Source: DATKFM01 sp046154965 (lineage in GTDB: Bacteria; Pseudomonadota; Alphaproteobacteria; Dongiales; Dongiaceae). Taken from it: DNA of 64,000 nt. This document shows, piece after piece, positions 1-8,225 of the stretch. Position 1 is the first letter of the stretch. The number at the start of each line of letters is the position of its first letter. A program made the position numbers and the translations under genes. A model generated the notes under the pieces. That model was not told the DNA's origin. It did not search any database and saw only the letters and a list, made by a program, of their open reading frames with translations. Where the stretch lies: the NCBI GenBank assembly GCA_046154965.1, contig JBJXDY010000055.1:1-64000 (forward strand), written 5' to 3'.

Positions 1-445
1 CCGCTGGGACCAACGTACCCTCGACGGCGCCGTTGACGGCCTGATGATAGGCCAGCTCATTGGCGGCGTAGCGCTTGTCGAAAGCAGCGCCGGTCAGCTG
101 CCGCAGTTCGTCGCGGATCTGCGCCGCCTGCTGGCTCAGCTGCTGGCTCGTTGCATTGTCCTGCGGCGTGATCTTCAACTCCTCGACCAGGGCCAGGGCC
201 TTGTCGTTAACGGCACCGTGGTCGCGCACCATGAGGGTCGCGAACTCGCGCACGCCCGGATCCTCTGACAGCGCGAGTGCCAGATGGGCATAGCGGATGT
301 CGATCGCCCCCGCCGTGTAGGCGATATGGGCGATCTCCAGGTCATTGGGGTCCGCGGCGCGTGCAACTTGGCGTGGTGAATCGGCGGCGCCGGCGAGTAT
401 CGCGACCGACAGTAGGACGGCGGACCACTTGAACTTCGATGTCAT
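1..445 (-). CDS. DUF4142 family exported protein (3' end cut by window edge)
   Basis: Reading the minus strand from the ATG at 445 gives a short lysine-containing, hydrophobic N-terminus (MTSKFKWSAVLLSVAILAGA) that looks like a Sec signal peptide. An alpha-helical region follows with the DUF4142 hallmarks: an EIAHIAYTAGAIDIRYAHLAL segment, then VREFATLMVRDH, and later FDKRYAANELAYHQAVNGA. Members of this ferritin-like periplasmic or outer-membrane family are four-helix proteins of unknown role. A purine-rich ribosome site (GAAGGAAG) sits just before the start. The start lies 23 bp after the stop of the cytochrome P460 gene, so the two are probably one transcript. The C-terminus lies beyond base 1. 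The family call is fairly sure; the function is unknown. Confidence 0.8.
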   Translation of the reverse strand, partial: MTSKFKWSAVLLSVAILAGAADSPRQVARAADPNDLEIAHIAYTAGAIDIRYAHLALALSEDPGVREFATLMVRDHGAVNDKALALVEELKITPQDNATSQQLSQQAAQIRDELRQLTGAAFDKRYAANELAYHQAVNGAVEGTLVPA

Positions 446-468
446 GGGAGCTTCCTTCTCGTGGATAG

Positions 469-1071
469 TTACGGATTCGGTTTGGCGGCGCGCAGCACCG
501 GGTAGTACTGGGTGAACACCCAGTCCTGTGCCGCGGCGCCATCGTGGCAGGCGTTGCAGGAATCCGTCGGCATTGCCGCGGCCGTCGGCTTGAGTGACTT
601 ATTGTCGGCATTGGTGAAGCTGAAATAGGCCCAGTTGCCGGGCTCGTCGGGGAACCGGCTGGCGCTCTTGACGGTGGCTTCCAGGCCGATGAATTCGCCC
701 ATGAAGTAGCCCTTGCCGCTGGCCGCGTCCTTGCTGCCGACGCTGCTTAGCTCCTTCACCAGGATGGTGCTGTCGCGGAACTCGCCCGTTTCCTGCCAAT
801 GCGCCCAGCTGGCCGGATCGATGTAGACGGCGTGGAACTCCGGAAAGGGAGCGGCGCCGCCGTTCAGGTCGTTGGGCGTGACGGGCGCGCCGACGAAGAT
901 CCATTCGCGATAGCCTTCCGGCCGCTGGAGTTCGCCGCTGTCGGCGAAGGCCGTATGGCTGTCCTGGGCCACTGTCGCACCGGGCAGCAGCGCCGCCAGC
1001 ACGGCGAATACGCCGATGCCGGCCAGGACAAGATTTCGGGCTCGCCCGATCGTCACGTCGCGCAAAGTCAT
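469..1071 (-). CDS. Cytochrome P460 family protein
   Basis: This 200-residue exported protein has an N-terminal signal anchor (NLVLAGIGVFAVLAALLPGA) and a C-terminal c-type haem motif SCNACH near residue 170. The middle carries family features: GYREWIFVGAPVTPNDLN, a FPEFHAVYIDP segment and GYFMGEFIGLEATVK. P460 cytochromes are periplasmic haem proteins. Some oxidise hydroxylamine or detoxify NO, but many distant members have no known substrate. The open frame extends upstream to 1275, but I place the start at 1071 because an ACGGAGG ribosome site precedes it and the signal sequence follows directly. The downstream DUF4142 gene is probably co-transcribed, and the divergent LysR gene may control both. 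Confidence 0.8.
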   Translation of the reverse strand: MTLRDVTIGRARNLVLAGIGVFAVLAALLPGATVAQDSHTAFADSGELQRPEGYREWIFVGAPVTPNDLNGGAAPFPEFHAVYIDPASWAHWQETGEFRDSTILVKELSSVGSKDAASGKGYFMGEFIGLEATVKSASRFPDEPGNWAYFSFTNADNKSLKPTAAAMPTDSCNACHDGAAAQDWVFTQYYPVLRAAKPNP

Positions 1072-1432
1072 GGCCCGCTGCCTCCGTTGCTGAAACCCGT
1101 GCGGCTCGCCGCTGCTGGGAGTGGTGTCAGAATAGAGAAGGAAGATCCGCGCGGCTTGCTCGGCCGTCCGGGATCCTTGCTCCATCGTCCAGAATGTTGT
1201 CCGCGCGACCAGCCGCCTGATACGCTGCCGCGGGTCCGGTCGGCGACGATGGCCGACCCGCCTCTTGGTGCGCATGTTTCCAGTGGCATCGGTCGGTTGC
1301 GTCTGGGGCCTTTCATGCCTCGATAGGCGGTGTCCGTAGCCGGCATAGCTAAGCGGTATTGGCCGACCGGCGGAAGTACCGAGATTTTATGGTTCCGATG
1401 CCGTCCGGTTATCGGCGTCGCGGAGGTGACCC
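1072..1432. other. Divergent intergenic region between cytochrome P460 and LysR genes
   Basis: This is 361 bp between two divergently read genes. I see no convincing coding sequence; the open frames crossing it lack family features and overlap each other. It should carry both promoters and, if the LysR protein follows the family habit, its operator. I could not pick a reliable -10/-35 pair. The only firm signal is the GGAGGTGA ribosome site immediately before the LysR start. Confidence 0.5.
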
Positions 1433-2308
1433 ATGGAGCTGCACGAGGTCCGCTACTTCCTGGCGGTGTGCGAAACGCTGAACTTCACGCGCGCTGCGGA
1501 GCGGTGCAACGTCTCGCAACCGGCGCTGTCCCGCGCAATCCAGAAGCTGGAAATGGAGCTTGGCGGGCTGCTGCTTCGACGCGAGCGATCGGCCACGCAT
1601 CTGACGGATCTCGGGCGATTGATCCGCCCCCAACTTGAGCGGGTCGCCGCCGACTCCGCTACGGTCAAGACCACCGCGAACAGCTTTCTCAGGAAGGGCG
1701 CCCCGGTCAGCCTCGGAGTCATGCGGACCATAGGGCCGGTGCGCTGGATCGAGTTTCTCTCGCGGTTTCAGAAGGAACATCCGGGAATCGAACTATCCTC
1801 GATGGAGGATGCACCCCGGGGCTTGGTCGCGCTGCTTGCCGAAGGCAAGATCGACATGGCCGTCATGGCTCAGCTTCGGCCGTTTCCCGAACGATTCAAC
1901 GTGCGACCCTTGTACCGCGAGCAATTCGTCATCGCGTTCTCGGCGGGCCACCGCTTTCAGCGGATGAACGCCGTTCGGATCGCCGACATAGGAGGCGAAA
2001 GCTATCTGTCGCGCATCGATTGCGAGTACCATGACCGACTGGCCGAGTTGTGCCGGCCGTATCACGCAACGCTGAAGGACGCCTACCAGAGCGAACGCGA
2101 GGACTGGATTCAGGCCATGGTGGCGGCCGGCATGGGCGTCTGCTTCCTGCCGGAGTTTTCTCCGATCATGCCGGGGCTATGTACACGCCGGCTGACTGAC
2201 CCGGAGGTTGCGCGTGAGGTGTCGCTGGTCACGATCAGGGGACGTCGCCTTTCGTCGGCAGTCGGACACTTTGTCCGCGCGCTGACAGCCTACAGGTGGC
2301 CGACATAG
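1433..2308 (+). CDS. LysR family transcriptional regulator
   Basis: At 291 residues it has the usual LysR length. Residues 1-60 form the winged helix-turn-helix (MELHEVRYFLAVCETLNFTR, then AAERCNVSQPALSRAIQKLE). The remainder is the periplasmic-binding-protein-like effector domain, starting near VSLGVMRTIGP and including the ERFNVRPLYREQFVIAF strand. The start is set by a strong GGAGGTGA site 4-5 bases upstream. LysR proteins usually regulate a divergently oriented gene, which here is the cytochrome P460/DUF4142 pair. The effector is unknown. The next gene downstream (an AraC regulator) is about 100 bp away and probably separate. Confidence 0.93.
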   Translation: MELHEVRYFLAVCETLNFTRAAERCNVSQPALSRAIQKLEMELGGLLLRRERSATHLTDLGRLIRPQLERVAADSATVKTTANSFLRKGAPVSLGVMRTIGPVRWIEFLSRFQKEHPGIELSSMEDAPRGLVALLAEGKIDMAVMAQLRPFPERFNVRPLYREQFVIAFSAGHRFQRMNAVRIADIGGESYLSRIDCEYHDRLAELCRPYHATLKDAYQSEREDWIQAMVAAGMGVCFLPEFSPIMPGLCTRRLTDPEVAREVSLVTIRGRRLSSAVGHFVRALTAYRWPT

Positions 2309-2331
2309 ACGCGACCGATCGGGGAGGAGAA

Positions 2332-2406
2332 ATGCGTGCGCGTTGCGCCCTTCGTCACGGAGCCGTGGTCACGCGGCCGGGCGGTCGCCAGGCTGCCAAC
2401 GGGTGA
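2332..2406 (+). CDS. Possible 24-codon leader ORF before the AraC gene
   Basis: A GGGGAGGAG ribosome site is followed five bases later by an ATG that opens a 24-codon frame rich in Arg, Ala and Gly. The frame stops six bases before the AraC start. The ribosome site is better than the one directly in front of the AraC gene. It could be a translated leader that couples initiation of the regulator, or chance in GC-rich DNA. There is no protein family to recognise. Confidence 0.25.
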   Translation: MRARCALRHGAVVTRPGGRQAANG

Positions 2407-2411
2407 ATGCG

Positions 2412-3344
2412 ATGGATGTTCTGAGCCAGATTCTCCAGACGGTGCGGCTGCGCGGCAGCCTCTATTTCCGCACCGAATTCGACCCGCCATGGGGCGTGCG
2501 GGTGCCGCCCTACCGCAACGTCGCGCGCTTCCACCTGGTGATCCGCGGCGAATGCTGGGTGCGGATTCCTGGGGCTGACAAATCGGTTCTGCTGGGGCCC
2601 GGCGATCTCGTCGTGATCCCCCACGGTGCTGAGCATGTCCTGAGCGACGCCCGCGACAGCCCGGCCGTCGCCGTCGACGAGGTCGTCCGCAACGCGGGAT
2701 TCACCGGGGATGGCGCGCTGGTCTATGGCGGGCTGTCGTCGGGGCGGGCGACCAACCTGGTCTGCGGCCATTTCCAGTTCGACGAGGAAGCGATCCATCC
2801 GGTGCTGCAGGCCCTGCCACCCTACATCCATGTCCGCGGCTCCGACAGCCTGAACTACACCTGGCTCGACAATGCCATGCGGTTCATCGGACTCGAGGCC
2901 TGGTCCGGCCGCGCCGGCAGCGACGCGATCGTGCATCGGCTGTCGGAGATCGTTTTCATCCAGGTCGTCCGCGCCTATCTCGACCAGGCCGGCGAACGGG
3001 CGCCGGGCCTGGCGGCCATCGCCGACCCGCAGATTAGCCGGGCGCTGAGCCTCATTCACACAACGCCCCGGGCGCGCCTGACCCTGGAGCTGCTGGCGCG
3101 GGAGGCTGCCATGTCGCGAACGCAGTTCGCCCAGCGATTTCGCGAGCTGATGGGTATGACGCCGATGGACTATCTGACGTTCTGGCGCATGCAGCTGGCG
3201 CGGCACCGCCTGGCCGACGGCGCCGGCAACATCGTCGAAGTCGCGGCTGATACAGGCTATGCCAGCGAGGCGGCGTTCTCGCGCGCCTTCCAGAAGACCT
3301 TCGGCATGAACCCGTCGGCATACCGCCGCCGCGCGCGCGCCTGA
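2412..3344 (+). CDS. AraC family regulator with N-terminal cupin domain
   Basis: The protein has 310 residues. The N-terminal half is a cupin-type sensor (RFHLVIRGECWVRIPG, then LLGPGDLVVIPHGAEHVLSD), the form found in AraC members with a Cupin_6 domain. The C-terminal ~100 residues hold the two helix-turn-helix units (LTLELLAREAAMSRTQFAQR and IVEVAADTGYASEAAFSRAF), ending in the usual FGMNPSAYRRR. The open frame starts at 2343, but the ATG at 2412 begins right at the conserved MDVLSQIL start of such proteins, so I use that. The target genes are not evident. The DUF488 gene begins 10 bp downstream and may be co-transcribed. Confidence 0.9.
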   Translation: MDVLSQILQTVRLRGSLYFRTEFDPPWGVRVPPYRNVARFHLVIRGECWVRIPGADKSVLLGPGDLVVIPHGAEHVLSDARDSPAVAVDEVVRNAGFTGDGALVYGGLSSGRATNLVCGHFQFDEEAIHPVLQALPPYIHVRGSDSLNYTWLDNAMRFIGLEAWSGRAGSDAIVHRLSEIVFIQVVRAYLDQAGERAPGLAAIADPQISRALSLIHTTPRARLTLELLAREAAMSRTQFAQRFRELMGMTPMDYLTFWRMQLARHRLADGAGNIVEVAADTGYASEAAFSRAFQKTFGMNPSAYRRRARA

Positions 3345-3353
3345 TCGCTGGAC

Positions 3354-3725
3354 ATGGTCAAGCCCGACATCCACCTGAAGCGCGCCTACGACCCGCCGGC
3401 CGCCGCCGACGGCCTGCGCATCCTGGTCGAGCGGCTGTGGCCGCGCGGCCTGACGCGCGGGCGGGCGAAGATCGACCATTGGTGCAAGGAGGTGGCGCCC
3501 AGCCCGGAACTGCGCAAGTGGTTCGGCCACGATCCCGCGCGCTGGCCGGAGTTCCAGAAGCGCTACCGGGCGGAGCTGAAGGCCAATGCCGCGGAAGTTG
3601 CGCGGCTGGAGGGGCTCTGCGCCGGCCGCCGCGTCACCTTCGTCTTCGCCGCCCGCGACGAGGCCATGAACAGCGCCATGCTGCTGCGCGGGTTTCTGCG
3701 TCGTGGTAGGGGGCGAGGCCGCTGA
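3354..3725 (+). CDS. DUF488 family protein
   Basis: This small soluble protein of 123 residues carries the DUF488 signature: KRAYDPPAAADGLRILVERL near the start, then WPRGLTRGRAKIDHWCKEVA, with a C-terminal VTFVFAARDEAMNSAMLL. The YeaO-like members of this family are widespread single-domain proteins without an agreed biochemical role. The gene follows the AraC regulator by 10 bp. The extreme C-terminus is arginine-rich (RRGRGRGR), longer and more basic than usual, which may be a read-through extension. The family call is secure; the function is unknown. Confidence 0.85.
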   Translation: MVKPDIHLKRAYDPPAAADGLRILVERLWPRGLTRGRAKIDHWCKEVAPSPELRKWFGHDPARWPEFQKRYRAELKANAAEVARLEGLCAGRRVTFVFAARDEAMNSAMLLRGFLRRGRGRGR

Positions 3726-3784
3726 CCGGGTCGCAAGCGAGATCGCGCAGCTTATTGTGCCAATCTTGATGAAGACGGAACGGA

Positions 3785-4257
3785 TTGCTGCTGAGTAAAG
3801 CGACGCCGGAGGCCCGATTGGCGTGGCTGGCGGCGGATGACCGCAGGAGGGGACTGGCAAACGACTCTGCGGATCACAGCGTCGCCCACCGCGTGACGGC
3901 GATCCTCGCCGCCGACGTCGTGGGCTACTCGCGCCTCATTGCCGAAGACAATGTCGTCGCGCTCGAGCAGCTGAAGTCGTTGCGCGCGACGGTCATCGAT
4001 CCCCTCGTACCCGTCATTGCGGCGAGATCGTCGGCAACGCCGGCGATGGTTTCCTCGCCGCCCTTACGAGTGCCGTCGATACCCGGCCTGTCCTACCAGG
4101 ACGCCAACTCCGATCAACACCAGTCATCAAGGATCCAGTGGACAAGATTAGTTTTGATTCTCCGCTGCGCGACAACTCTCAAGAAGATTGGCCTGCGCAG
4201 GCTGGCACCAAAGCTCCCGGCAGGCACTTAGCGGACTTCCTCGGCGGCCATCGATAA
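3785..4257 (+). pseudogene. Remnant of a class III adenylate/guanylate cyclase (frameshifted, truncated)
   Basis: From about 3890 one frame reads HRVTAILAADVVGYSRLIAE, then LEQLKSLRATVIDPLVPVI, the start of a class III nucleotide cyclase catalytic domain. At about 4018 homology jumps to another frame, reading GEIVGNAGDGFLAALTSAVD, the next conserved block. The join fits the loss of one base. After about 4090 the similarity ends, and an unrelated tail runs to a TAA at 4255-4257, flush against the neighbouring ATPase gene. Most of the cyclase domain and any C-terminal TPR region are missing. The only in-frame start I see is a TTG at 3785. This is clearly decayed, probably by a deletion between 4090 and the ABC operon. 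Confidence 0.8.
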
Positions 4258-5289
4258 TCAGCGAGTTGCTATGTCTGGAAAGAAACAACGGCACGATCGG
4301 GACGGTGCAATCTGTGACAACTCCGGTGGTTGCGAATAGCAGATCTCGGCGCGCTTGGAACAACGCGTGTGAAATTCACAACCAATCGGGCGAGCAAACA
4401 GGCTCGGCACCTCGCCTAGCAGCGGCGCCTCCTGCCGGCGTAGATCGGGGTCGGGCCGCGGCTGCGCCTGCAGCAGAGCCAGGGTGTAAGGATGAGCCGG
4501 GCAGGCAAAGATTTCGGCCGTCGGCCCCTGTTCGACGAAGCGGCCCATATACATGATCGCGGCATCGTCGCTTACATGGCGCACCAGCGCCAGATTGTGC
4601 GTGATGATGAGGTAGCTCAGGCCCAGCTTCCGTTGCAGCGACAGGAGCAGGTTGAGGATGTCGGCCTGCACCGACACGTCGAGCCCGGAAGTCGGCTCGT
4701 CGGCGACGATCAGCTTGGGGTTGAGCGCGATTGCGCGGGCGACACCGACCCGGCGCGCCTGTCCTCCGGACAATTGATGTGGATAGCGTTCCGCGAACTC
4801 CTTCGGCAAGCCGACCAGGCCGAGCAGCCGCTCGACCTCGGCCCGTAGATCCCGGTCGCGCAACCCGTGAATGATGAACGGCTCGGCAATCAACGCTCGA
4901 ACGCTACGCCGCGGGCTGAGGCTGGAGTGGGCATCCTGGAACATCATGGCGACTTTGCGATGGTAGGCACTGTTGCCGCCGAGTCGGTCAGCGAATGGAT
5001 TGCGGCCGCCGAAAGACACTTGCCCGGATGCGAATGGCTGCAGGCCGACAATCGCCCGGCCGAGCGAGCTCTTGCCCGACCCGCTTTCGCCGACCAGGGC
5101 CATGGTGCGGCCCTCGCGCAGGGTGAAGCTGACATCGATCACAGCGTCGAGGAAGCGCCGGCGTATGCCCAGCAATCGCGCCGTCAGGGCGTTCACCAGC
5201 GGATAGCGCACGGTAAGGCTGCTCACCTCGAGCAAGGGCGCGCCATCGAGATTGTTCGCCATCCCCAGCTGCATATGGATCGCGTTCAT
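4258..5289 (-). CDS. ABC importer ATP-binding protein, OppF/DppF type
   Basis: This 343-residue ATPase of a peptide/nickel-type importer has Walker A GESGSGKSS, the signature HQLSGGQARRVGVARAIALN, Walker B LIVADEPTSGLDVS and a switch histidine in LIITHNLAL. The C-terminal oligopeptide-transporter extension (HPYTLALLQAQ... CEFHTRC) is present. Its start codon overlaps the stop of the preceding ATPase gene (TGATG), so translation is coupled. The open frame extends upstream to 5370, inside the neighbour, but the overlap start is far better. It is the last gene of the five-gene importer operon read from about 9.8 kb. The substrate is not shown by this subunit. Confidence 0.92.
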   Translation of the reverse strand: MNAIHMQLGMANNLDGAPLLEVSSLTVRYPLVNALTARLLGIRRRFLDAVIDVSFTLREGRTMALVGESGSGKSSLGRAIVGLQPFASGQVSFGGRNPFADRLGGNSAYHRKVAMMFQDAHSSLSPRRSVRALIAEPFIIHGLRDRDLRAEVERLLGLVGLPKEFAERYPHQLSGGQARRVGVARAIALNPKLIVADEPTSGLDVSVQADILNLLLSLQRKLGLSYLIITHNLALVRHVSDDAAIMYMGRFVEQGPTAEIFACPAHPYTLALLQAQPRPDPDLRRQEAPLLGEVPSLFARPIGCEFHTRCSKRAEICYSQPPELSQIAPSRSCRCFFPDIATR

Positions 5290-6296
5290 CAGCCGCTTGC
5301 CTCCACCAAGTGGCAGCTGGCATCCCGACCGGGCGCGATCACGCGTGCGGATGGCGGCGTGACACGGCATATGTCCATCGCTGATCCGCAGCGGCCCGCG
5401 AACACGCAGCCGGCGGGCAGGCGCGCGAGGTTGGGCACCTCGCCGGGTATGCTCGGCAATTGCCGTGACGCCACCAGGATACGCGCCGGATCGCAGTCCA
5501 GCAGCGCGCGGGTATAGGGATGCCGCGGGTCGTGGAATATCTCGCGCACCGGACCTCGCTCGACCACTTCGCCGGCATAGAGCACGGCGACATGATCGCA
5601 GATCTCGGCGACGGCGCCGAGATTGTGCGAGATGAAGACGATCGATCCATCAAGTTCCGCGCGGATGCCGCGCAGCAGGTGCAGAATCTGCGCTTCCAAA
5701 GTCACATCGAGCGCAGTAGTCGGCTCGTCGGCGATCAGCAATTCCGGCTTGCCCAGCAGCGCCATGGCGATGGCGATGCGCTGGCGCATGCCGCCGGAAA
5801 ACTGGTGCGGATAGCGATTGACCTGCCGCTCGGGGTCGGGGATGCCCACCTTCCGCAACAAGTCGATCGATCGTTGCCAGCGCGCGGCGCGCGTCAGGTG
5901 CCTGTCACGATACTGCACATCCAGCATCACACTACCGATGCTGCGCACGGGATTGAGCGCGGTCATCGGGTCCTGGAAGATCATGGACATGCGCGTTCCG
6001 CGCAGATCGCGCAAGGCACGCTCCGGCAGCCCAACCAATTCGCGCGCACCGAGACGAATGCTGCCGCCGGCGATCCGGGCCGAGTTAGGCAGCAATCCCA
6101 TGATCGTCATGGCGAGGGTGGATTTGCCCGAACCGCTTTCGCCGACAATGCCGAGGATGGTGCCGCGCGGCACGGTCAGGTCGACGTGCCGCAGAGCGCG
6201 GACCGGCTTCTGCCCACCAGCGAACTCGACCGACAGATCGCGGATGGTGACGACGTCAACCGCGGGCAACAATTGTGCTGCGACAGCGCCGCTCAT
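5289..6296 (-). CDS. ABC importer ATP-binding protein, OppD/DppD type
   Basis: The 335 residues include Walker A GESGSGKSTLAM, signature HQFSGGMRQRIAIAMALLGK, Walker B LLIADEPTTALDVT and switch IVFISHNLGA. The Cys-containing C-terminal domain (GCVFAGRCGSAMDICR) is typical of OppD/DppD proteins. It overlaps the permease gene before it by four bases and the second ATPase gene after it by one base. It pairs with the neighbouring ATPase as the heterodimeric motor of the importer. Confidence 0.93.
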   Translation of the reverse strand: MSGAVAAQLLPAVDVVTIRDLSVEFAGGQKPVRALRHVDLTVPRGTILGIVGESGSGKSTLAMTIMGLLPNSARIAGGSIRLGARELVGLPERALRDLRGTRMSMIFQDPMTALNPVRSIGSVMLDVQYRDRHLTRAARWQRSIDLLRKVGIPDPERQVNRYPHQFSGGMRQRIAIAMALLGKPELLIADEPTTALDVTLEAQILHLLRGIRAELDGSIVFISHNLGAVAEICDHVAVLYAGEVVERGPVREIFHDPRHPYTRALLDCDPARILVASRQLPSIPGEVPNLARLPAGCVFAGRCGSAMDICRVTPPSARVIAPGRDASCHLVEASG

Positions 6297-7186
6297 CGCG
6301 CCGCTCCGCGCAGCTTGGGGTCAAGCAAATCGCGCAAAGACTCACCAAAGAACGTGAAGCCCAGCGTGGCGAGGATAATGGGCGCGCCGCCGGCAATGAC
6401 GATCCAAGGCGCAACGGCGATGGAGGTCAGGCCCTCCTCCAGGATGCGCCCCCAGCTCGGCGCAGGCGGCGGCACGCCCATGCCGAGGAAGGTGAGGCCG
6501 GCCTCCAACGCGATGATCGCCGGCACGTCCATGCAAGCGACGATCAGCACCGGGCCGATGATGTTGGGCAGGATGTGCACGAACAGGATGCGCGCCGGCG
6601 AAGCGCCCAGCGATCGGATCGCCAGCACATATTCCGCGGTCTTGGCGCCGAGGGTCGAACTGCGTACCAGCCGCGCATAGGCCGGCGTCTGATAGACAAT
6701 CACCAAGCCGATCAGCGTCGACGTGCTGGGGCCCAGCAGGGTCACCAGGGCAAGGCCCAGGATGATCGTCGGGAAGGAATAGACCGAATCGAAGACCAGC
6801 AGCAACAGATTGTCGAGCCAGCGCGGCGCGTAGCCGGCGACGAGGCCAAGCCCGCTGCCGAGCACGATGGAGATGCCGATCGACAGCACGCCGACATTGA
6901 GCGCAAGGCGGCTGCCGACCAGCACCCGGCTGAATACGTCGCGACCGAGCTTGTCGGTGCCGAGCAGGTGCTCGAGCGAGGGCGGCAGCAGCCGCGCACT
7001 CACCTGGATCTTGAACGGATCGTAGGGGGCTAGCCAATGGCCGAAGACGCCGCAGACCAGAATCCCGATGACAAGGAAAAGCCCGAAACAGCCGATCTGA
7101 TTTGCCCGCGCCCAGGCTGTAAACGCGGTGAGCGGCGGCCAACCGCCCGCGCTGCGATCGCGGGCATCAGAGGGTTGTGCGAACAC
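6293..7186 (-). CDS. ABC importer permease, OppC/DppC type
   Basis: This is an integral membrane subunit with an N-terminal TM (IGCFGLFLVIGILVCGVFGH), the typical LLGTDKLGRDVFSRVLVGSR block, and the EAA loop around SLGASPARILFVHILPNII. Five to six TM segments follow the DppC pattern. I place the start at a GTG at 7186 (297 residues). It overlaps the upstream permease by about 20 bases, and this reading excludes the unrelated N-terminus that the longer frame takes from the neighbour. The ATG exactly at the upstream stop (7167) is out of frame, so it is not the start. The initiation codon is the least certain point. Confidence 0.88.
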   Translation of the reverse strand: MFAQPSDARDRSAGGWPPLTAFTAWARANQIGCFGLFLVIGILVCGVFGHWLAPYDPFKIQVSARLLPPSLEHLLGTDKLGRDVFSRVLVGSRLALNVGVLSIGISIVLGSGLGLVAGYAPRWLDNLLLLVFDSVYSFPTIILGLALVTLLGPSTSTLIGLVIVYQTPAYARLVRSSTLGAKTAEYVLAIRSLGASPARILFVHILPNIIGPVLIVACMDVPAIIALEAGLTFLGMGVPPPAPSWGRILEEGLTSIAVAPWIVIAGGAPIILATLGFTFFGESLRDLLDPKLRGAAR

Positions 7187-8111
7187 GGGGGTCCAGCCAG
7201 GCGTTGATGAGGTCGGCGATCGGCATGGCCAAGGCAAACAGCAGGACGGAGGCGAAGACGCCGCCTTGCACCACCGGGTAGTTTCGCACAGAGGCCGCAT
7301 CCACGATCAGCTTGCCGAGGCCGGGGCGGGAGAAGATGTTCTCTACCAGCACGGCGGTCGAGAGCAAGCTGCCGATGGAGATGGCGAGCATGGTGACCGT
7401 CGGAATGATAGCGAGGCGCAGGGCATAGTGCAGCACGATCTTCGTAGGCGGCAGGCCGAATGCCCGTGCCGTACGCACGTGGTTCTCTCCCATCACTTCG
7501 ATCATCGAGGCCCGTACCAGGCGCGAGAGGTAGCCAACCCAGCCGAGCCCGACGGCAAAGGCGGGAAGAACCAGATGCCAAAGCTGGTCGCCGATCCGTC
7601 CTGTCTCTCCAGCCCCGACCACGGGGAACCAGTCCAGCTTGATCGCGAACAACAGCAGCAGGTAGATGGCGAGCACGAAAGGCGGGATGGAGATGGTGCC
7701 GACCGAGACGATGCTGGTCAGCTTGTCGATCAAGCTTCCGCGCCGGATTGCCGAATAGCAGCCGAGCGGAATGCCGATGAGTGCTGCCCAGCCGATGCCC
7801 GCGAAGGTCAGCGCGAGGGTCGCAGGCAAGGATTCGAACACGATATTGGCAACCGGACGCTTGCTCCACAGATCGGTTCCGAAATCCCCCTGCAGCAGCC
7901 GCCAGAAAAAGCTCGCGATCTGGATCGGCAGCGGCGAGTCGAGCCTCATCTCCGCTCGAAGCCGCTCGGCCATCTCAGGCGTTGCGCGCGATCCCAGCAT
8001 GATCGATGCCGGGTCTCCAGGGATCGCCCGGATCGCCACGAACAACATCGCCATCGCGATGATGCAAATGATGAGAGCCAAACCGAGGCGTTTGACGCCG
8101 TAGATCAGCAA
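7167..8111 (-). CDS. ABC importer permease, OppB/DppB type
   Basis: At 314 residues this has the usual length. TM1 is near the N-terminus (LALIICIIAMAMLFVAIRAI) and is followed by the family's PGDPASIMLGSRATPEMAERL motif. The EAA loop lies around ARAFGLPPTKIVLHYALRLA, and the C-terminus is FALAMPIADLINAWLDPRVR. It forms the translocation pathway with the OppC-type partner. It follows the binding-protein gene after a 114-bp gap and starts the tightly overlapping part of the operon. Confidence 0.92.
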   Translation of the reverse strand: MLIYGVKRLGLALIICIIAMAMLFVAIRAIPGDPASIMLGSRATPEMAERLRAEMRLDSPLPIQIASFFWRLLQGDFGTDLWSKRPVANIVFESLPATLALTFAGIGWAALIGIPLGCYSAIRRGSLIDKLTSIVSVGTISIPPFVLAIYLLLLFAIKLDWFPVVGAGETGRIGDQLWHLVLPAFAVGLGWVGYLSRLVRASMIEVMGENHVRTARAFGLPPTKIVLHYALRLAIIPTVTMLAISIGSLLSTAVLVENIFSRPGLGKLIVDAASVRNYPVVQGGVFASVLLFALAMPIADLINAWLDPRVRTTL

Positions 8112-8225
8112 GCCCGTACCTCAAGATGCAGTGGAGTCGCGCGCGCAAGTTTGACATTGCGCGCCCTGTGTAGCCAAGAGGCCAGCCGAGGGAGGGCCGG
8201 TCTCTTGATCCCTGATCGACCGGTG

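Noticed and set aside
7030..7869. Alternative frame with ATG exactly at the DppB stop (7167)
   Set aside because: It gives an overlap start but is out of frame with the DppC protein; the real permease frame begins at a GTG at 7186.
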